From the NCBI RefSeq assembly GCF_016805305.1, contig NZ_JAERQN010000007.1:62001-126000 (forward strand): a stretch of 64,000 nt of DNA, in the 5' to 3' direction. This stretch comes from Falsiroseomonas ponticola (lineage in GTDB: Bacteria; Pseudomonadota; Alphaproteobacteria; Acetobacterales; Acetobacteraceae). This document shows positions 52,539 through 61,677 of this stretch, piece by piece. The notes beneath the pieces were generated by a model. It was given only the letters and a program-made list of their open reading frames with translations, made no database searches and was not told the origin of the DNA. The position numbers and the translations under genes were made by a program. Position 1 is the stretch's first letter. Each line of letters begins with the position of its first letter.

Positions 52539-54725
52539 ATGCGCGCGATCATCAGGGGGCGCCGGCCGGCGGGCTGGCTGATGGCGCTGGCCGTGCCGTG
52601 CATCGGCCTGGCGGGCGGGCCCGCGCGCGCGCAATGCTCGGGGCAGGTGAGTTCCACCGCCGCCGGGGCCACCATCACCCAGGCCGGCTGCATCAGCACC
52701 AGCGCCGCCGATACCAGCGGCATCCTGTCCAGCGGCGCCGGGACCACCATCATCAATGCCGGCACCATCGACACCACCGGGCAGAACAGCCCCGGCATCC
52801 AGTCCAGCGGCGACAACGCCGCCATCACCAATACCGGCACCATCACCACGCTCGGCCGGTCCGGCCATGGGGTGCGGTCCGACGGGGCGGATGCCGTCAT
52901 CGTCAATCGCGGCACCATCGTCACCAGGGGGCAGAACGGGCCCGCGCTGCGGTCCGGCGGCGCGCGCGCGACGCTGACCAATGCGGGCGTCATCGCCACC
53001 TCCGGCATCGGGGCGCATGGCATCCGGTCCGAGGCCGATGGCGACACCATCACCAATAGCGGGACGATGACCGTCTCCGGCAACGGGGTGCGGGCCTTCA
53101 ACGCGCAGGCGACCATCCGCAACAGCGGCACCATCGTGGTGACGGAGGCGCAGTATCGCGGCGTCTGGGCGAGCGGCGCGGGCAATGTCATCGAGAATAC
53201 CGGCAGCATCACCACCGCCGGCGGGCTGGGCCACGGGATCTGGCTGGAGGGTGCCGGCGGGTCGATCCTCAATGCGGGGTCCATCCTGGCGCAGGGGGCG
53301 GATGCGGCGGGGCTCTACGTCTCCGGCAGCGGGACGGGCGTGGTGAATCGCGGCTCGGTCGTGGCGGGCGCGCAGGGGATCCTGGTGGAGGCGCCGGGGG
53401 TGACGATCCTCAACCTGGGCAGCATCGCGCCCGGCGCCGGGCGGGCGGGGATCGAGGTGCGGGGCGCGGGCGGCGTGGTGGCGCTGACCAATGCGCAGGG
53501 CGGGGCGACGCCGCTCAGCTATTCGGGCGCGCTGCCGGCGGCCTACCGCGTGGTGGTGCGGTCGGTATCCGATTTCGGGCGGCTTTCCGCCAGCAACGCC
53601 ACCGGCAGCATGGCCTTCGGCGTGGAGGAGGGGTCGGCCCTGTCGGTCGCGCGCTATCGCGACGTGCTGACGGGCGTGCCGGCCGCGGCGCTGGCCAATG
53701 AGGAGACGCGCTTCGAGGCCGGCCGCCATGCCTGGATGCTGACGGCGGGCGCCACGGCGGATAGCTGGGACCTGCTGGCCTGGCTGCGCGGGCCGGATGC
53801 GGCGAATACGCGCGCCGCGCTGCAAGCCAGCGCCGGGGCGGTGCGGGGCGTGCTGGCGCAGCGCGCCGCCGTCACCATCGATGCGCTGGAGCTGGATTGC
53901 GCGGCCTTCGACCAGTCCGGCGCCTGCGTCTCGGTCGGCCTGCGCGGCACGCCGGGCGGGGCGGGAGAGGGCGCGGCGCTGGTCACGGCGGCCTTCCGCC
54001 TGGCGCCGGACTGGCGCCTCGGCGCCGTGCTGGACCAGCCCTTCGCCGCCGGCAGCCAGGGGGGCGTCACGCCGCGCAACACCGCGCCGATGGTGGGCGC
54101 CTTCCTGGTGCACCAGCGGAGCGCGGAGGCGGTGGGGCTGACGCTGCGCGCCGCGGTGGCCTACCGCCAGGGGGAGCTGCGCATCACCCGCCCGCAACTG
54201 CCGGAGACCGAGCCGGGCACCGGCCGGGCGCGGGCGAGTTCCATCGCCTTCGGGCTGGAGGCCGCCTATGGCCTGCCGGTGGCGGAGGGCTGGATCGCGC
54301 AGCCGCATCTCGGCCTGCGGCACAGCGACAGCCGCCGGCAGGGCTATGCGGAGGGAGCGGCGGAGAACGTCGAATACCCGATCCGCCATGCCGCCTTCGG
54401 CCTGCGCGCGACGACGGCGACGGCGGGGCTGCGGCTGCGGGGCGCGGTCTCCCCCCGCCTGTCGGTCATGGCCGGGGCGGGGGCGGAGTATGATCTGCGC
54501 GCGGAGGCGGATCGCGCGGAGGGCGGGAGCGACATCGCGGGGCTGGAGAGCTACTCGGTCGATCCCGGGCGGCACGGGAACCGGCTGCGCGCCGTGGGGT
54601 CGGCGGGGCTGCGCCATGCCGTGGCGGCGAACCAGGCGGTGATGGCGCAGCTGTCGCTGCGCCAGCCGATGGCCGGCAACGACGCGGCGGCGAGCGTGAC
54701 CCTGCGCTACGCCATCGGCTTCTGA
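52539..54725 (+). CDS. Autotransporter (type V) with repetitive beta-helix passenger
   Basis: A 728-residue outer-membrane protein. A signal peptide ends at PARAQ (residue 32). The passenger contains 25-residue repeats of the form xxITNxGTIxTxGxxGxGIxS from residue 65 onward, typical of a right-handed beta helix. The last ~280 residues form the autotransporter barrel, with alternating strands and a terminal Phe (LRYAIGF). No protease motif or RGD was seen, so an adhesin-like role is likely. It is small for the family. A GGGAGCC stretch lies upstream of the ATG. Confidence 0.87.
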   Translation: MRAIIRGRRPAGWLMALAVPCIGLAGGPARAQCSGQVSSTAAGATITQAGCISTSAADTSGILSSGAGTTIINAGTIDTTGQNSPGIQSSGDNAAITNTGTITTLGRSGHGVRSDGADAVIVNRGTIVTRGQNGPALRSGGARATLTNAGVIATSGIGAHGIRSEADGDTITNSGTMTVSGNGVRAFNAQATIRNSGTIVVTEAQYRGVWASGAGNVIENTGSITTAGGLGHGIWLEGAGGSILNAGSILAQGADAAGLYVSGSGTGVVNRGSVVAGAQGILVEAPGVTILNLGSIAPGAGRAGIEVRGAGGVVALTNAQGGATPLSYSGALPAAYRVVVRSVSDFGRLSASNATGSMAFGVEEGSALSVARYRDVLTGVPAAALANEETRFEAGRHAWMLTAGATADSWDLLAWLRGPDAANTRAALQASAGAVRGVLAQRAAVTIDALELDCAAFDQSGACVSVGLRGTPGGAGEGAALVTAAFRLAPDWRLGAVLDQPFAAGSQGGVTPRNTAPMVGAFLVHQRSAEAVGLTLRAAVAYRQGELRITRPQLPETEPGTGRARASSIAFGLEAAYGLPVAEGWIAQPHLGLRHSDSRRQGYAEGAAENVEYPIRHAAFGLRATTATAGLRLRGAVSPRLSVMAGAGAEYDLRAEADRAEGGSDIAGLESYSVDPGRHGNRLRAVGSAGLRHAVAANQAVMAQLSLRQPMAGNDAAASVTLRYAIGF
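52731..53105 (+). repeat. 75-bp coding repeats of the autotransporter passenger
   Basis: Four units of exactly 25 codons and a fifth of about 24 occur in tandem (residues 65-189). The N-x-G-T-I core is kept in nearly every unit while other positions vary, so the repeats are old in DNA but constrained in protein. Confidence 0.8.
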
Positions 54726-54773
54726 GGCAGCCGCGCTTGCCAGGCGCCGGGGCGCGCGGGGATGCTGCGGGGC

Positions 54774-55340
54774 ATGACCCGCACCGATCCCGATGGGCGC
54801 CCCCGCTGCCGCTGGGCCGCCACCGACCCGATGATGGCGGCATACCACGACACGGAATGGGGCGTGCCGGTGCGCGATTCCCGCGCGCTGTGGGAGACGC
54901 TGATGCTGGAGGGCTTCCAGGCGGGCCTGTCCTGGCAGGTGATCCTGCGCAAGCGCGACGCCTTCCGCGCCGGCTTCGCGGGCTTCGATCCCGTCCGCGT
55001 CGCCGCCTTCGGTGAGGCCGATGTGCTGCGCCTGCTGGCGGATCCGGGCATCGTGCGGTCCCGCGCCAAGATCGAGGCGACGATCGCGGGCGCGCGCATC
55101 TTCAACGCCATGGCCGCACAGGGCGAGGATTTTTCCCGGTGGTTCTGGTCCTTCACGGGCGGTGCGACGGTGAAGGGCGATGGCGTCTCCGCCGTGACGC
55201 CGCTGGCGGAGACGGTGTCGAAGGCGCTGAAGAAGCGCGGCTTCAAATTCGTCGGCCCCACCATCGTGCATGCCTGGATGCAGGCGGTGGGGATGGTGGA
55301 TGACCATCAGCCGCATTGCTTCCGCCACCGCAGCGGCTGA
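54774..55340 (+). CDS. tag: DNA-3-methyladenine glycosylase I
   Basis: A 188-residue base-excision repair enzyme. Family motifs are CRWAATDPMMAAYHDTEWGVPVRD with the zinc Cys, LMLEGFQAGLSWQVILRKRDAFR, LLADPGIVRSRAKIEATIAGAR and the C-terminal VGPTIVHAWMQAVGMVDDHQPHCFRH with the zinc-binding His and Cys. It removes 3-methyladenine from alkylated DNA. A second in-frame ATG at 54762 would add four residues. It is followed 10 bp later by an exported-protein gene. Confidence 0.93.
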   Translation: MTRTDPDGRPRCRWAATDPMMAAYHDTEWGVPVRDSRALWETLMLEGFQAGLSWQVILRKRDAFRAGFAGFDPVRVAAFGEADVLRLLADPGIVRSRAKIEATIAGARIFNAMAAQGEDFSRWFWSFTGGATVKGDGVSAVTPLAETVSKALKKRGFKFVGPTIVHAWMQAVGMVDDHQPHCFRHRSG

Positions 55341-55350
55341 AGCTGGCGCC

Positions 55351-56358
55351 ATGCGCGCCATCCTCGCCTGCCTGATGCTGCTGGCCGCCCTGCCCGCCAG
55401 GGGGCAGGAGGTGCTGGGCCTCGCACCCGGGCATACGCTGCGGCTGCATGCCGCCGCGCGGGCGGAGGCGCCGGTGTCCCGCGCCTATGCCGTCTCGCTG
55501 GCGGCGGGGGATTGGCTCGCGGTCACGGCGCCGGCGGCGCAGGTGATGGGGGCGGCGACGGAGCCGGCGATCGAGGTCTTGGGCCCCGGCGGCGCGGCCG
55601 CGCAGGATTACGGGCGGGTGGTGGTGCGCGCGGCGGTGGCCGGGACCTGGCGCGTGGTGGTGCGGGATTTCCACGCCCTCTCGCTTTCCCGCTACCCCGC
55701 CGGGCATCCGGTGGTGGATCCGGGGATCGCGCCAGCCGCGGTGCGGGTGGATGGCAGGGGGCTGGGGGCGGTGCCCGCCATCGCGGTCGAGCCCCTCGTG
55801 CCGCGCTATGACGATGCGCCCCCGCCCTCCGGCTGGCCGGCGCGGCTGGCGGTGAAGCTGGGGGAGGATTTCGCCATCCACCTCTATCGCCGGGATGCGA
55901 TGCGGCAGATGGAGCTGTGGCCGCCGGACCCGGTGCCGGTGGTGGCGGCGCTGCTGCGCGGCACGGCGCCGGTCGAGGCGCGGACAGACCTGCCGCTGTT
56001 CCCCATCGGCAATTTCGCCGTCGCCTTCGCGGCGCAGGCGGAGCGGCGGCTCGGGCCCTGCATGGATTGGGTGCGCTACCTGGCCTTCCACACGCAGGAA
56101 AGCGTCTGGCCCTTCGAGCGGCTGGCCTATGTGGCGCTGGGGCTGAGCCGGGACGGGCGGGTCTTCGCCACCGCGCTGGGGGAGACGCGGCCCATCCCCG
56201 CCCCGGGCGAGCCGGCCGAGGCGCGGGAGGGGACCAACCCGGCCTATGAGGCCGCGCTGCGCCGGCGCATCGCCACCGACCCGGCGGCGCTGGACCCGCC
56301 CCTCGCCACGCTGGATGCGGTGCTGGCGAGCCTCGTCATCCCCTGCGCGGCGCCGTGA
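55351..56358 (+). CDS. Hypothetical exported protein, 335 residues
   Basis: Not recognised. A signal peptide (MRAILACLMLLAALPARGQ) supports the start at 55351. The first half is beta-rich with a domain reminiscent of PPC-type sandwiches (GDWLAVTAPAAQVMG, TWRVVVRDFHALSLSRYPAG). The second half has a conserved-looking FPIGNFAVAFAAQAERRLGPCMDWVRYLAFHTQES. The stop overlaps the GTG start of the next gene (GTGA), so they form an operon. Confidence 0.65.
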   Translation: MRAILACLMLLAALPARGQEVLGLAPGHTLRLHAAARAEAPVSRAYAVSLAAGDWLAVTAPAAQVMGAATEPAIEVLGPGGAAAQDYGRVVVRAAVAGTWRVVVRDFHALSLSRYPAGHPVVDPGIAPAAVRVDGRGLGAVPAIAVEPLVPRYDDAPPPSGWPARLAVKLGEDFAIHLYRRDAMRQMELWPPDPVPVVAALLRGTAPVEARTDLPLFPIGNFAVAFAAQAERRLGPCMDWVRYLAFHTQESVWPFERLAYVALGLSRDGRVFATALGETRPIPAPGEPAEAREGTNPAYEAALRRRIATDPAALDPPLATLDAVLASLVIPCAAP

Positions 56359-57641
56359 CGGTCCTGGTCATCGGCGGGCATGGGCTGGTCGGCGGCGCCG
56401 TGGTGGCGGCGCTGCTGGCGGCGGGGCATGCGGTGGCGGGGGCCGGGCGCGGGGTGGCGGGGGCGGCGCGGCGGCAGCCCGCGGTGCGGTGGCACCGGAT
56501 CGACATGGCCGATCCGGCGGCGGATTGGGCGCCGGCGCTGGCGGGCGCGACGGCGGTGGTGAATTGCGCGGGGGCGCTGCAGGACGGGCCGGCGGACCGG
56601 CTGGCGGGGGTGCATGCGGCGGGCCTGGCCCGGCTGGCCGCGGCCTGCGCGGCGGCGGGGGTGCGGCGCTTCATCCATGTCTCCGCCGCCGGGGTGGCGG
56701 AAAGCCCCGGCGCCTTCGGCGCCACGAAGCGGGAGGGCGAGGCGCTGCTGGCGCGGTCCGGGCTGGACTGGCTGGTGCTGCGGCCCGGCCTGGTGCTGGC
56801 GCCCGTCGCCTATGGCGGCTCCGCGCTGCTCCGCGCCCTGGCGGCCTTCCCGCTGGTGGTGCCGGCGCTGCATGCCGGGCGCGTGGTGCAGGTGGTGGGG
56901 GCGGATGATGTGGCGGCGGCGGTGGTCGCCGGGCTGGCGCCGGGCGCGCCTTCGGGTGTCGCCATCGACCTGGTGGCGCCGGAGCCCACGACGCTGGCGC
57001 AGATCCTGGGCGGGCTCAGGGGATGGCTCGGCCTGGCGCCGGCGCCGGTGGTGGCGGTGCCGGGCTTCGTCGCCGCCGCCGCCGCGCGCGTGGCGGATGG
57101 GCTCGCCTGGCTCGGCTGGCGGAGCCCGATGCGATCCACCTCCCTCGCGCAGCTCGGGGCGGGGGTGCGGGGCGATGGGGCGGCGGCGGTGGCGCTGCTG
57201 GGACGCCCGGTGCGCGGGCTGGCGGCCTGGCTTTCCGCCCATCCGGCGGGGGCGCAGGAGGCCTGGTTCGCGCGGCTCTACCTGCTGAAGCCGGCGGTGA
57301 TCGGGGTGCTGGCGCTGTTCTGGCTGGTCTCCGGCGCCATCGGCGTGGCGCGGCTGGCGGAGGCGGCGGCGGTGCTGGAACAGGCGGGCTTCGCGCCGGG
57401 GCTGGCGCGGGCGGCGGTGCTGGGGGGCAGCGTCGCCGACATCGCGCTCGGCCTGCTGGCGCTGCACCGGCGCGGCGCGCGGATCGCGCTGTGGGGGATG
57501 GTGGCGGTGACGGCGGGCTACCTGGCGGGGGCGACGCTGTGGCGGCCGGACCTGTGGCTGGATCCGCTGGGCGTGCTGGTGAAGACGGTGCCGGCGGCGA
57601 TGCTGGCGGTGGCGGCGATGGCGCTGCTGGAGGACCGGTGA
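56355..57641 (+). CDS. NAD(P)-binding SDR-type protein fused to DoxX-like membrane domain
   Basis: A 428-residue two-domain protein with GTG start. Residues 1-290 form an atypical short-chain dehydrogenase fold: VLVIGGHGLVGGAVVAALL for NAD(P), VVNCAGALQDG, FIHVSAAGV and a YxxxK-less GATKREGEALL. Residues 300-428 hold four hydrophobic helices of the DoxX type (LYLLKPAVIGVLALFWLVSGAIG). Similar fusions exist in proteobacteria and their reaction is unknown. The gene is overlapped on both sides by its neighbours. Confidence 0.82.
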   Translation: MTVLVIGGHGLVGGAVVAALLAAGHAVAGAGRGVAGAARRQPAVRWHRIDMADPAADWAPALAGATAVVNCAGALQDGPADRLAGVHAAGLARLAAACAAAGVRRFIHVSAAGVAESPGAFGATKREGEALLARSGLDWLVLRPGLVLAPVAYGGSALLRALAAFPLVVPALHAGRVVQVVGADDVAAAVVAGLAPGAPSGVAIDLVAPEPTTLAQILGGLRGWLGLAPAPVVAVPGFVAAAAARVADGLAWLGWRSPMRSTSLAQLGAGVRGDGAAAVALLGRPVRGLAAWLSAHPAGAQEAWFARLYLLKPAVIGVLALFWLVSGAIGVARLAEAAAVLEQAGFAPGLARAAVLGGSVADIALGLLALHRRGARIALWGMVAVTAGYLAGATLWRPDLWLDPLGVLVKTVPAAMLAVAAMALLEDR

Positions 57642-58108
57642 GCCTGTTCCTGGCGGTGAAGGCGCTGCATGTGATCGGCGCCGCGGTGCTGCTGGGCACG
57701 GGTGCCGGGATCGCCTTCTTCATGCTGATGGCGCATCGCAGCGGCGATGCGCGGATCGTCGCCCATACCGCGGGCGTGGTCGTGGTGGCGGATACGATCT
57801 TCACCGCGACGGCGGTGGTGGCCCAGCCCGCCACGGGCCTGGCGCTGGCCTGGATGGGCGGGCATTCGCTGCTCGATCCCTGGCTGGTCGCGAGCATCGC
57901 GCTCTACGTCCTGACCGGCCTGTTCTGGCTGCCGGTGGTCTGGATGCAATGGCGCATGCGCAACCTGGCGCGGGATGCCGTGGCGGCGGGCACGGCGCTG
58001 CCGCCGGCCTATCACCGCCTGTTCCGCGCCTGGTTCGCCTGCGGCTTCCCGGCCTTCGCGGCGGTGCTGGGAATCATCGCGCTGATGGTGGCAAAACCCG
58101 CCTGGTGA
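57638..58108 (+). CDS. DUF2269-family membrane protein
   Basis: A 156-residue protein with four membrane helices and GTG start overlapping the previous stop (GTGA). LAVKALHVIGAAVLLGTGAGIAFFML, the His-rich first helix and LVASIALYVLTGLFWLPVVWMQWRMR match DUF2269 proteins, which are often encoded beside SDR-DoxX fusions. The conserved histidines suggest heme or metal binding. The function is unknown. Confidence 0.82.
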   Translation: MSLFLAVKALHVIGAAVLLGTGAGIAFFMLMAHRSGDARIVAHTAGVVVVADTIFTATAVVAQPATGLALAWMGGHSLLDPWLVASIALYVLTGLFWLPVVWMQWRMRNLARDAVAAGTALPPAYHRLFRAWFACGFPAFAAVLGIIALMVAKPAW

Positions 58109-58119
58109 AGGAGGGACGG

Positions 58120-58980
58120 ATGCCCGACCAGGAAGCGCCCGGGGCCAGCGTCTGGGCCCTCTACCAGCGGCCGCCGCTCAGTGACCATGTCCGGCTGCGC
58201 GTGCCGGTGGGCGGTGGCGCGCGGCTGATGGAGATCGCGCAGCCGCCCGGCGACTACGGCACGCCCGGCGCCGGGGAGCTGGTGCTGGTGCAGCCGCAGA
58301 TCCCGGGCATCCGGCTGCGCAAGGTCTGGGGGGAGGCGCGGTTCGAGGGCACGGCGCCGCAGCATTCGCTGTGGCTGGTGGCGCCCGGCGTCGCCACCGC
58401 GCTCAGCATCCGCACGCGCCACGTCATCCGCACCCTGTCCATCCCGCGGGACGGGCTGGCGGAAGGCTTCGCGCCGGGCCGCCTGGCCGCGGGGCCCTTC
58501 GCCAGCCCCGTGGCGCATCACCTGCTGCGCGCGCTGTGGCATGCGGCGGAGGCGCCGGAGGGCGGGCGGCTGCGGACGGATGGCGCGGTGGCGATGCTGG
58601 TGGGGGAACTGGCGCGGCTGGCCGGCACGCCGCTGCCCGCGGGGCCGAGCGGCCTGGCCCCCTGGCAGCTGCGGGCGGTGACGGAGGCGATCGCGGCGCA
58701 TCCCGGCCCGGGGCTCTCGCTGGCCGAGCTCGCGGCGCTGGCGCGGCTGTCGCCCTTCCATTTCGCGCGCGCCTTCCGCCGCAGCCTCGGCGTCTCCCCC
58801 CACCAGTACCAGAAGCGGCTGCGGGTGGAGCGGGCGGCGGCGATGCTGGCGGCGGGCCGGGCCTCGGTGCTCGAGGTGGCGCTGGCCGTGGGGTATGAGA
58901 GCGGGCAGGCCCTGGCGCGCGCCTTCCGGCAGGAGATGGGCGTGGGGCCGGCGGCCTGGCGGCGCGACCGCCAGGGCTGA
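58120..58980 (+). CDS. AraC-family transcriptional regulator
   Basis: A 286-residue regulator with a C-terminal AraC DNA-binding domain holding two helix-turn-helix motifs: LSLAELAALARLSPFHFARAFRRSLGVSPHQYQKRLR and ASVLEVALAVGYESGQALARAFRQEMGVGP. The N-terminal ~180 residues are a poorly conserved effector domain. It starts 11 bp after the DUF2269 gene with a GGAGGGA site and probably regulates this cluster. Its stop codon abuts the MITE-like repeat. Confidence 0.9.
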   Translation: MPDQEAPGASVWALYQRPPLSDHVRLRVPVGGGARLMEIAQPPGDYGTPGAGELVLVQPQIPGIRLRKVWGEARFEGTAPQHSLWLVAPGVATALSIRTRHVIRTLSIPRDGLAEGFAPGRLAAGPFASPVAHHLLRALWHAAEAPEGGRLRTDGAVAMLVGELARLAGTPLPAGPSGLAPWQLRAVTEAIAAHPGPGLSLAELAALARLSPFHFARAFRRSLGVSPHQYQKRLRVERAAAMLAAGRASVLEVALAVGYESGQALARAFRQEMGVGPAAWRRDRQG

Positions 58981-59165
58981 GAGACCGTTTGAGAATGCTG
59001 GCGGCTGAGGGTTCGCGAGGGATTTTTCGTGCTGGGCAGGCGCCGGGCGCAGCCGATGCTGGTTGCATCGGCAAGTCCGGCGACGCACAGCAGGCGTGCC
59101 TCCGGCACGACCCCAGCGCGGAAAAGCCCAGCGAAACCGACCCGCCGGTGTTCTCAAACGGGCTC
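58981..59165. repeat. 185-bp MITE-like element with long terminal inverted repeats
   Basis: The ends (58981-59004 and 59142-59165) are inverted copies matching at 20 of 24 bases around the core CCGTTTGAGAA. Similarity continues inward (GGTTCGCGAGGGATTTTTC against its partner), so the whole unit can fold on itself. The flanking triplet TGA occurs on both sides, a possible 3-bp target duplication. There is no coding capacity. Confidence 0.72.
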
Positions 59166-59169
59166 TGAG

Positions 59170-59204
59170 GCCGCAGGATCGGTGCGGGCGCCGCAGGATC
59201 GGTG
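59170..59204. repeat. 15-bp direct repeat upstream of the isochorismatase gene
   Basis: GCCGCAGGATCGGTG occurs at 59170-59184 and 59190-59204, two turns of helix apart, 58 bp before the gene start. Spacing of 20 bp would suit a regulator binding tandem sites on one DNA face. Confidence 0.5.
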
Positions 59205-59261
59205 ACGCCGGCCGGGCGGGGGCGGCGCAAAGCGATGCCGTCCTTGCCTGGGAGCCACCGC

Positions 59262-59951
59262 ATGCCCGCCCTGACCCCGCCGCCGCGCCTCGATGCCTCC
59301 AACGCCGTCTTCATCCCGATCGACTACATGCATGGGCTGATGAATGCCTGCCGGTCGATCGACACCGGGCTGCTGCGCAACAACGCCATCGCGCTGGCCA
59401 AGGTGGCGCGGCTGTTCGGCCTGCCGACCTTCGGCACCGGCGACCGGTCCGGCCGCACCTACCTGGGCGCGGAGATGACGGAGATCGAGGCCATCATCCC
59501 CGGCATGACCTTCATCAACCGGTCGAGCGTCGGGGCCTGGGAAGCGCCGGGCTTCGCCGAGGCGGTGCGCGCCACGGGGCGGCGGCAGCTCATCATGGCC
59601 GGGATCACGACGGAGCAATGCGTGACCTTCACCGCGCAATCGGCGCTGGCGGAGGGGTTCCAGGTGCATGTGGTGCTGGATGCCTCGGCATCCCTCGACC
59701 CGCGGTCGGAGATGGCGGCGGTGGCGCGGCTGGCGGCCATGGGCGCCACCGTCACCACCTGGTCGCCGCTGGCGGCCGAGCTGCTGGGCGATTTCGCGCG
59801 GCCGGAAGCGGGCGGGCTGATCCGCATCTATTCGGAGCACCATGGCGCGCTGCGGATGGTGGAGGATGCCTTCGCCGTGGCGACATCTGCGGCGCGGAGT
59901 GCGCTCGGCCAGGGGGACAACGCGGCGCGGGAGGGGGCCTACAAGGGGTAG
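59262..59951 (+). CDS. Isochorismatase-family cysteine hydrolase
   Basis: A 229-residue enzyme of the nicotinamidase/isochorismatase superfamily. The catalytic Asp is in VFIPIDYMHGLM, and the nucleophile Cys in GITTEQCVTFTAQSAL is preceded by the cis-peptide region. The third catalytic Lys, usually found after the first 80 residues, is not obvious (GTGDRSGRTYLG). Substrates in this family are amides, N-carbamoyl compounds or isochorismate. The start at 59262 follows a GGGAGCC site; an earlier ATG at 59202 is possible. Confidence 0.8.
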   Translation: MPALTPPPRLDASNAVFIPIDYMHGLMNACRSIDTGLLRNNAIALAKVARLFGLPTFGTGDRSGRTYLGAEMTEIEAIIPGMTFINRSSVGAWEAPGFAEAVRATGRRQLIMAGITTEQCVTFTAQSALAEGFQVHVVLDASASLDPRSEMAAVARLAAMGATVTTWSPLAAELLGDFARPEAGGLIRIYSEHHGALRMVEDAFAVATSAARSALGQGDNAAREGAYKG

Positions 59952-60028
59952 TTCCGGCGCCGCGCGCGGCACCCTATCACCGCGCCGCAACGCCGCCTAT
60001 GACCGCGCGGCAACGCGCGAGGGGCGGC

Positions 60029-60373
60029 ATGGCGACGATCCACGGGATCAGGAACTGCGACACGATGAAGAAGGCCCGCGCCTGGCTGGAGGCGGCGGGA
60101 ATCGAGCACCGCTTCCGCGACTACAAGGCGGAGCCGCCGCGGCGGGCGGAGCTGGAGGCCTGGGCCGCGACTCTGGGGTGGGAGGCGCTGCTGAACCGCG
60201 CCGGCACCACCTTCCGCAAGCTGCCGGAGGCGGAGCGGGAGGGAATCGACGAGGCGCGGGCCTTCGCGCTGATGCTGGCGCAGCCTTCCGTCATCAAGCG
60301 GCCGGTGCTGGAAGCGGGCGGCCGCGTGCTGGTGGGCTTCAAGGCGGAGGAATGGGCGAAGGCGCTGGGATAG
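60029..60373 (+). CDS. ArsC/Spx-family protein (YffB-like)
   Basis: A 114-residue thioredoxin-fold protein. IHGIRNCDTMKKARAWLEAAGIEHRFRDYK matches the YffB/ArsC family, with a single Cys (residue 10). GTTFRKLPEAE and MLAQPSVIKRPVLEAGGRVLVGF with the conserved Pro before strand beta3 complete the fold. True arsenate reductases keep additional residues and act with glutaredoxin. Family members like this are mostly of unknown role, perhaps glutathione-dependent. It is convergent with the next gene, 6 bp apart. Confidence 0.87.
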   Translation: MATIHGIRNCDTMKKARAWLEAAGIEHRFRDYKAEPPRRAELEAWAATLGWEALLNRAGTTFRKLPEAEREGIDEARAFALMLAQPSVIKRPVLEAGGRVLVGFKAEEWAKALG

Positions 60374-60379
60374 GCCGCG

Positions 60380-61453
60380 TCACGCCAGGTAGAGGCGGCC
60401 CGCGATCTCGCCCGTGGGCGTGCCATCCGGCACGGCGGCGCGGCGGCCGGGGATGGCGGCGGGCGGCAGGTCCGCCGCCAGCGTCGCGACCAGGTCCCGC
60501 CGCACCAGCGGCGCGTTGCGGTACCATTGGTGGCCGATCCAGTTCACCTCCGCTTCCGTCTGCGGGATGGGTGCGCTGCCGGGCAGGGTGCCGCCGCCGG
60601 AGGCCAGGACCTGCATGGAATAGTCCACGATGCCGATGCCCGGCGGCAGTTGCGCCGGCCGGCGCGGCCCGCTGGCGCCGAGGCGCGGGACGCCGTTCAT
60701 CAGGCGCGAGATCGCCCAGAGCACGCCGTCATCGCGGTTGACGCCGATGGTGACGTGGCGGGCGAGGTCCGCGATGGGCCGCAACCCGCCCTGGCTGTCG
60801 TCGCTGCCATCGCCCGGCAGGTCCAGCACGTCGCATTCATCGTCGCCGGCCAGCAGCAGCGCCTGGGCGAAGACGGGCAGGGGCAGGGAGGGCAGCAGCG
60901 GCGCGATGGCCTGCATGCCGTGCCGCGTGACGCGCACGCCCATGGAATGCGCGACATAGCCGATGCGCAGCCCCTGCCGCGGCGCGCCCGCGATGGTGGC
61001 GACCAGCTTGGCCAGGGCATGGCCGGAACGGCCGGCGGCGATGCGGTCCGCCGCATAGCCATCGCCGCTGCCGGCGCCATGGCTGGGCCAGGTGAAGGCC
61101 AGCGGCAGCAGGGGACCGGTGCCGCCTTCCTCCAGCCATAGCGCCAGCTTGGCCGTGCGGGTCAGGGCCTCGGTGAAGTCGTGGTTGAAGCCATGCACGA
61201 AGAGCAGCGGCATCGCCCCGGTGCGCCGCGCGATGGCCAGCCACTTGTCCACCGTCGCCGCCAGCGCGGTGTCGGGATCCTCCGCCAGTTGCAGCGAGCC
61301 CGCGAGCAGCCGGCCTTCCGGCACCGGATCGGCTTCCGCCGCGCAGGTCGCGACGCCGAGCGCGAGCGTATCGGGCGGGTCGCAGCAATCGATCCCGAAG
61401 GCGCCCTGCACCGGCTTGCGGTTGGTGGCGAAGAAGACCTGGCGTTGCGGCAT
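60380..61453 (-). CDS. Alpha/beta hydrolase of DUF900 type
   Basis: A 357-residue protein with the opening VFFATNRKP, typical of DUF900 hydrolases. LLFVHGFNHDFTEALTRTAKLALWL follows and the nucleophile elbow is YVAHSMGVRV (AHSMG). A catalytic Asp candidate lies in LLAGDDECDVLD, and a His near the C-terminus is in WIGHQWYRN. There is no signal peptide. The substrate is unknown. It faces the amino-acid-binding gene across 224 bp. Confidence 0.8.
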   Translation of the reverse strand: MPQRQVFFATNRKPVQGAFGIDCCDPPDTLALGVATCAAEADPVPEGRLLAGSLQLAEDPDTALAATVDKWLAIARRTGAMPLLFVHGFNHDFTEALTRTAKLALWLEEGGTGPLLPLAFTWPSHGAGSGDGYAADRIAAGRSGHALAKLVATIAGAPRQGLRIGYVAHSMGVRVTRHGMQAIAPLLPSLPLPVFAQALLLAGDDECDVLDLPGDGSDDSQGGLRPIADLARHVTIGVNRDDGVLWAISRLMNGVPRLGASGPRRPAQLPPGIGIVDYSMQVLASGGGTLPGSAPIPQTEAEVNWIGHQWYRNAPLVRRDLVATLAADLPPAAIPGRRAAVPDGTPTGEIAGRLYLA

Positions 61454-61677
61454 GGCATCGTTCCGCGTCTTGGCGGAGGCAGGCTAGGGCGAAGTGGGCG
61501 GCCGACGGAAGGGGCTTGCCCGGGCGCGGGCGTGGCGCGGCCTTGCCGGCCGCCGATGCCCGCGCCGGTAGAAAGGGCGCATACGGCTCTTGCCGATGGC
61601 GCAAGGCCCAATGACACTGTGTTGTTCGTCGGAGCCGTCCGGCGCACCACGACAGGTCTCTTGGGAGAGCTTCACGA

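Noticed and set aside
52506..55361. 951-codon minus-strand frame opposite the autotransporter and tag genes
   Set aside because: Same type of shadow. The plus strand shows a signal peptide, passenger repeats and a barrel ending in Phe, plus a full Tag protein.
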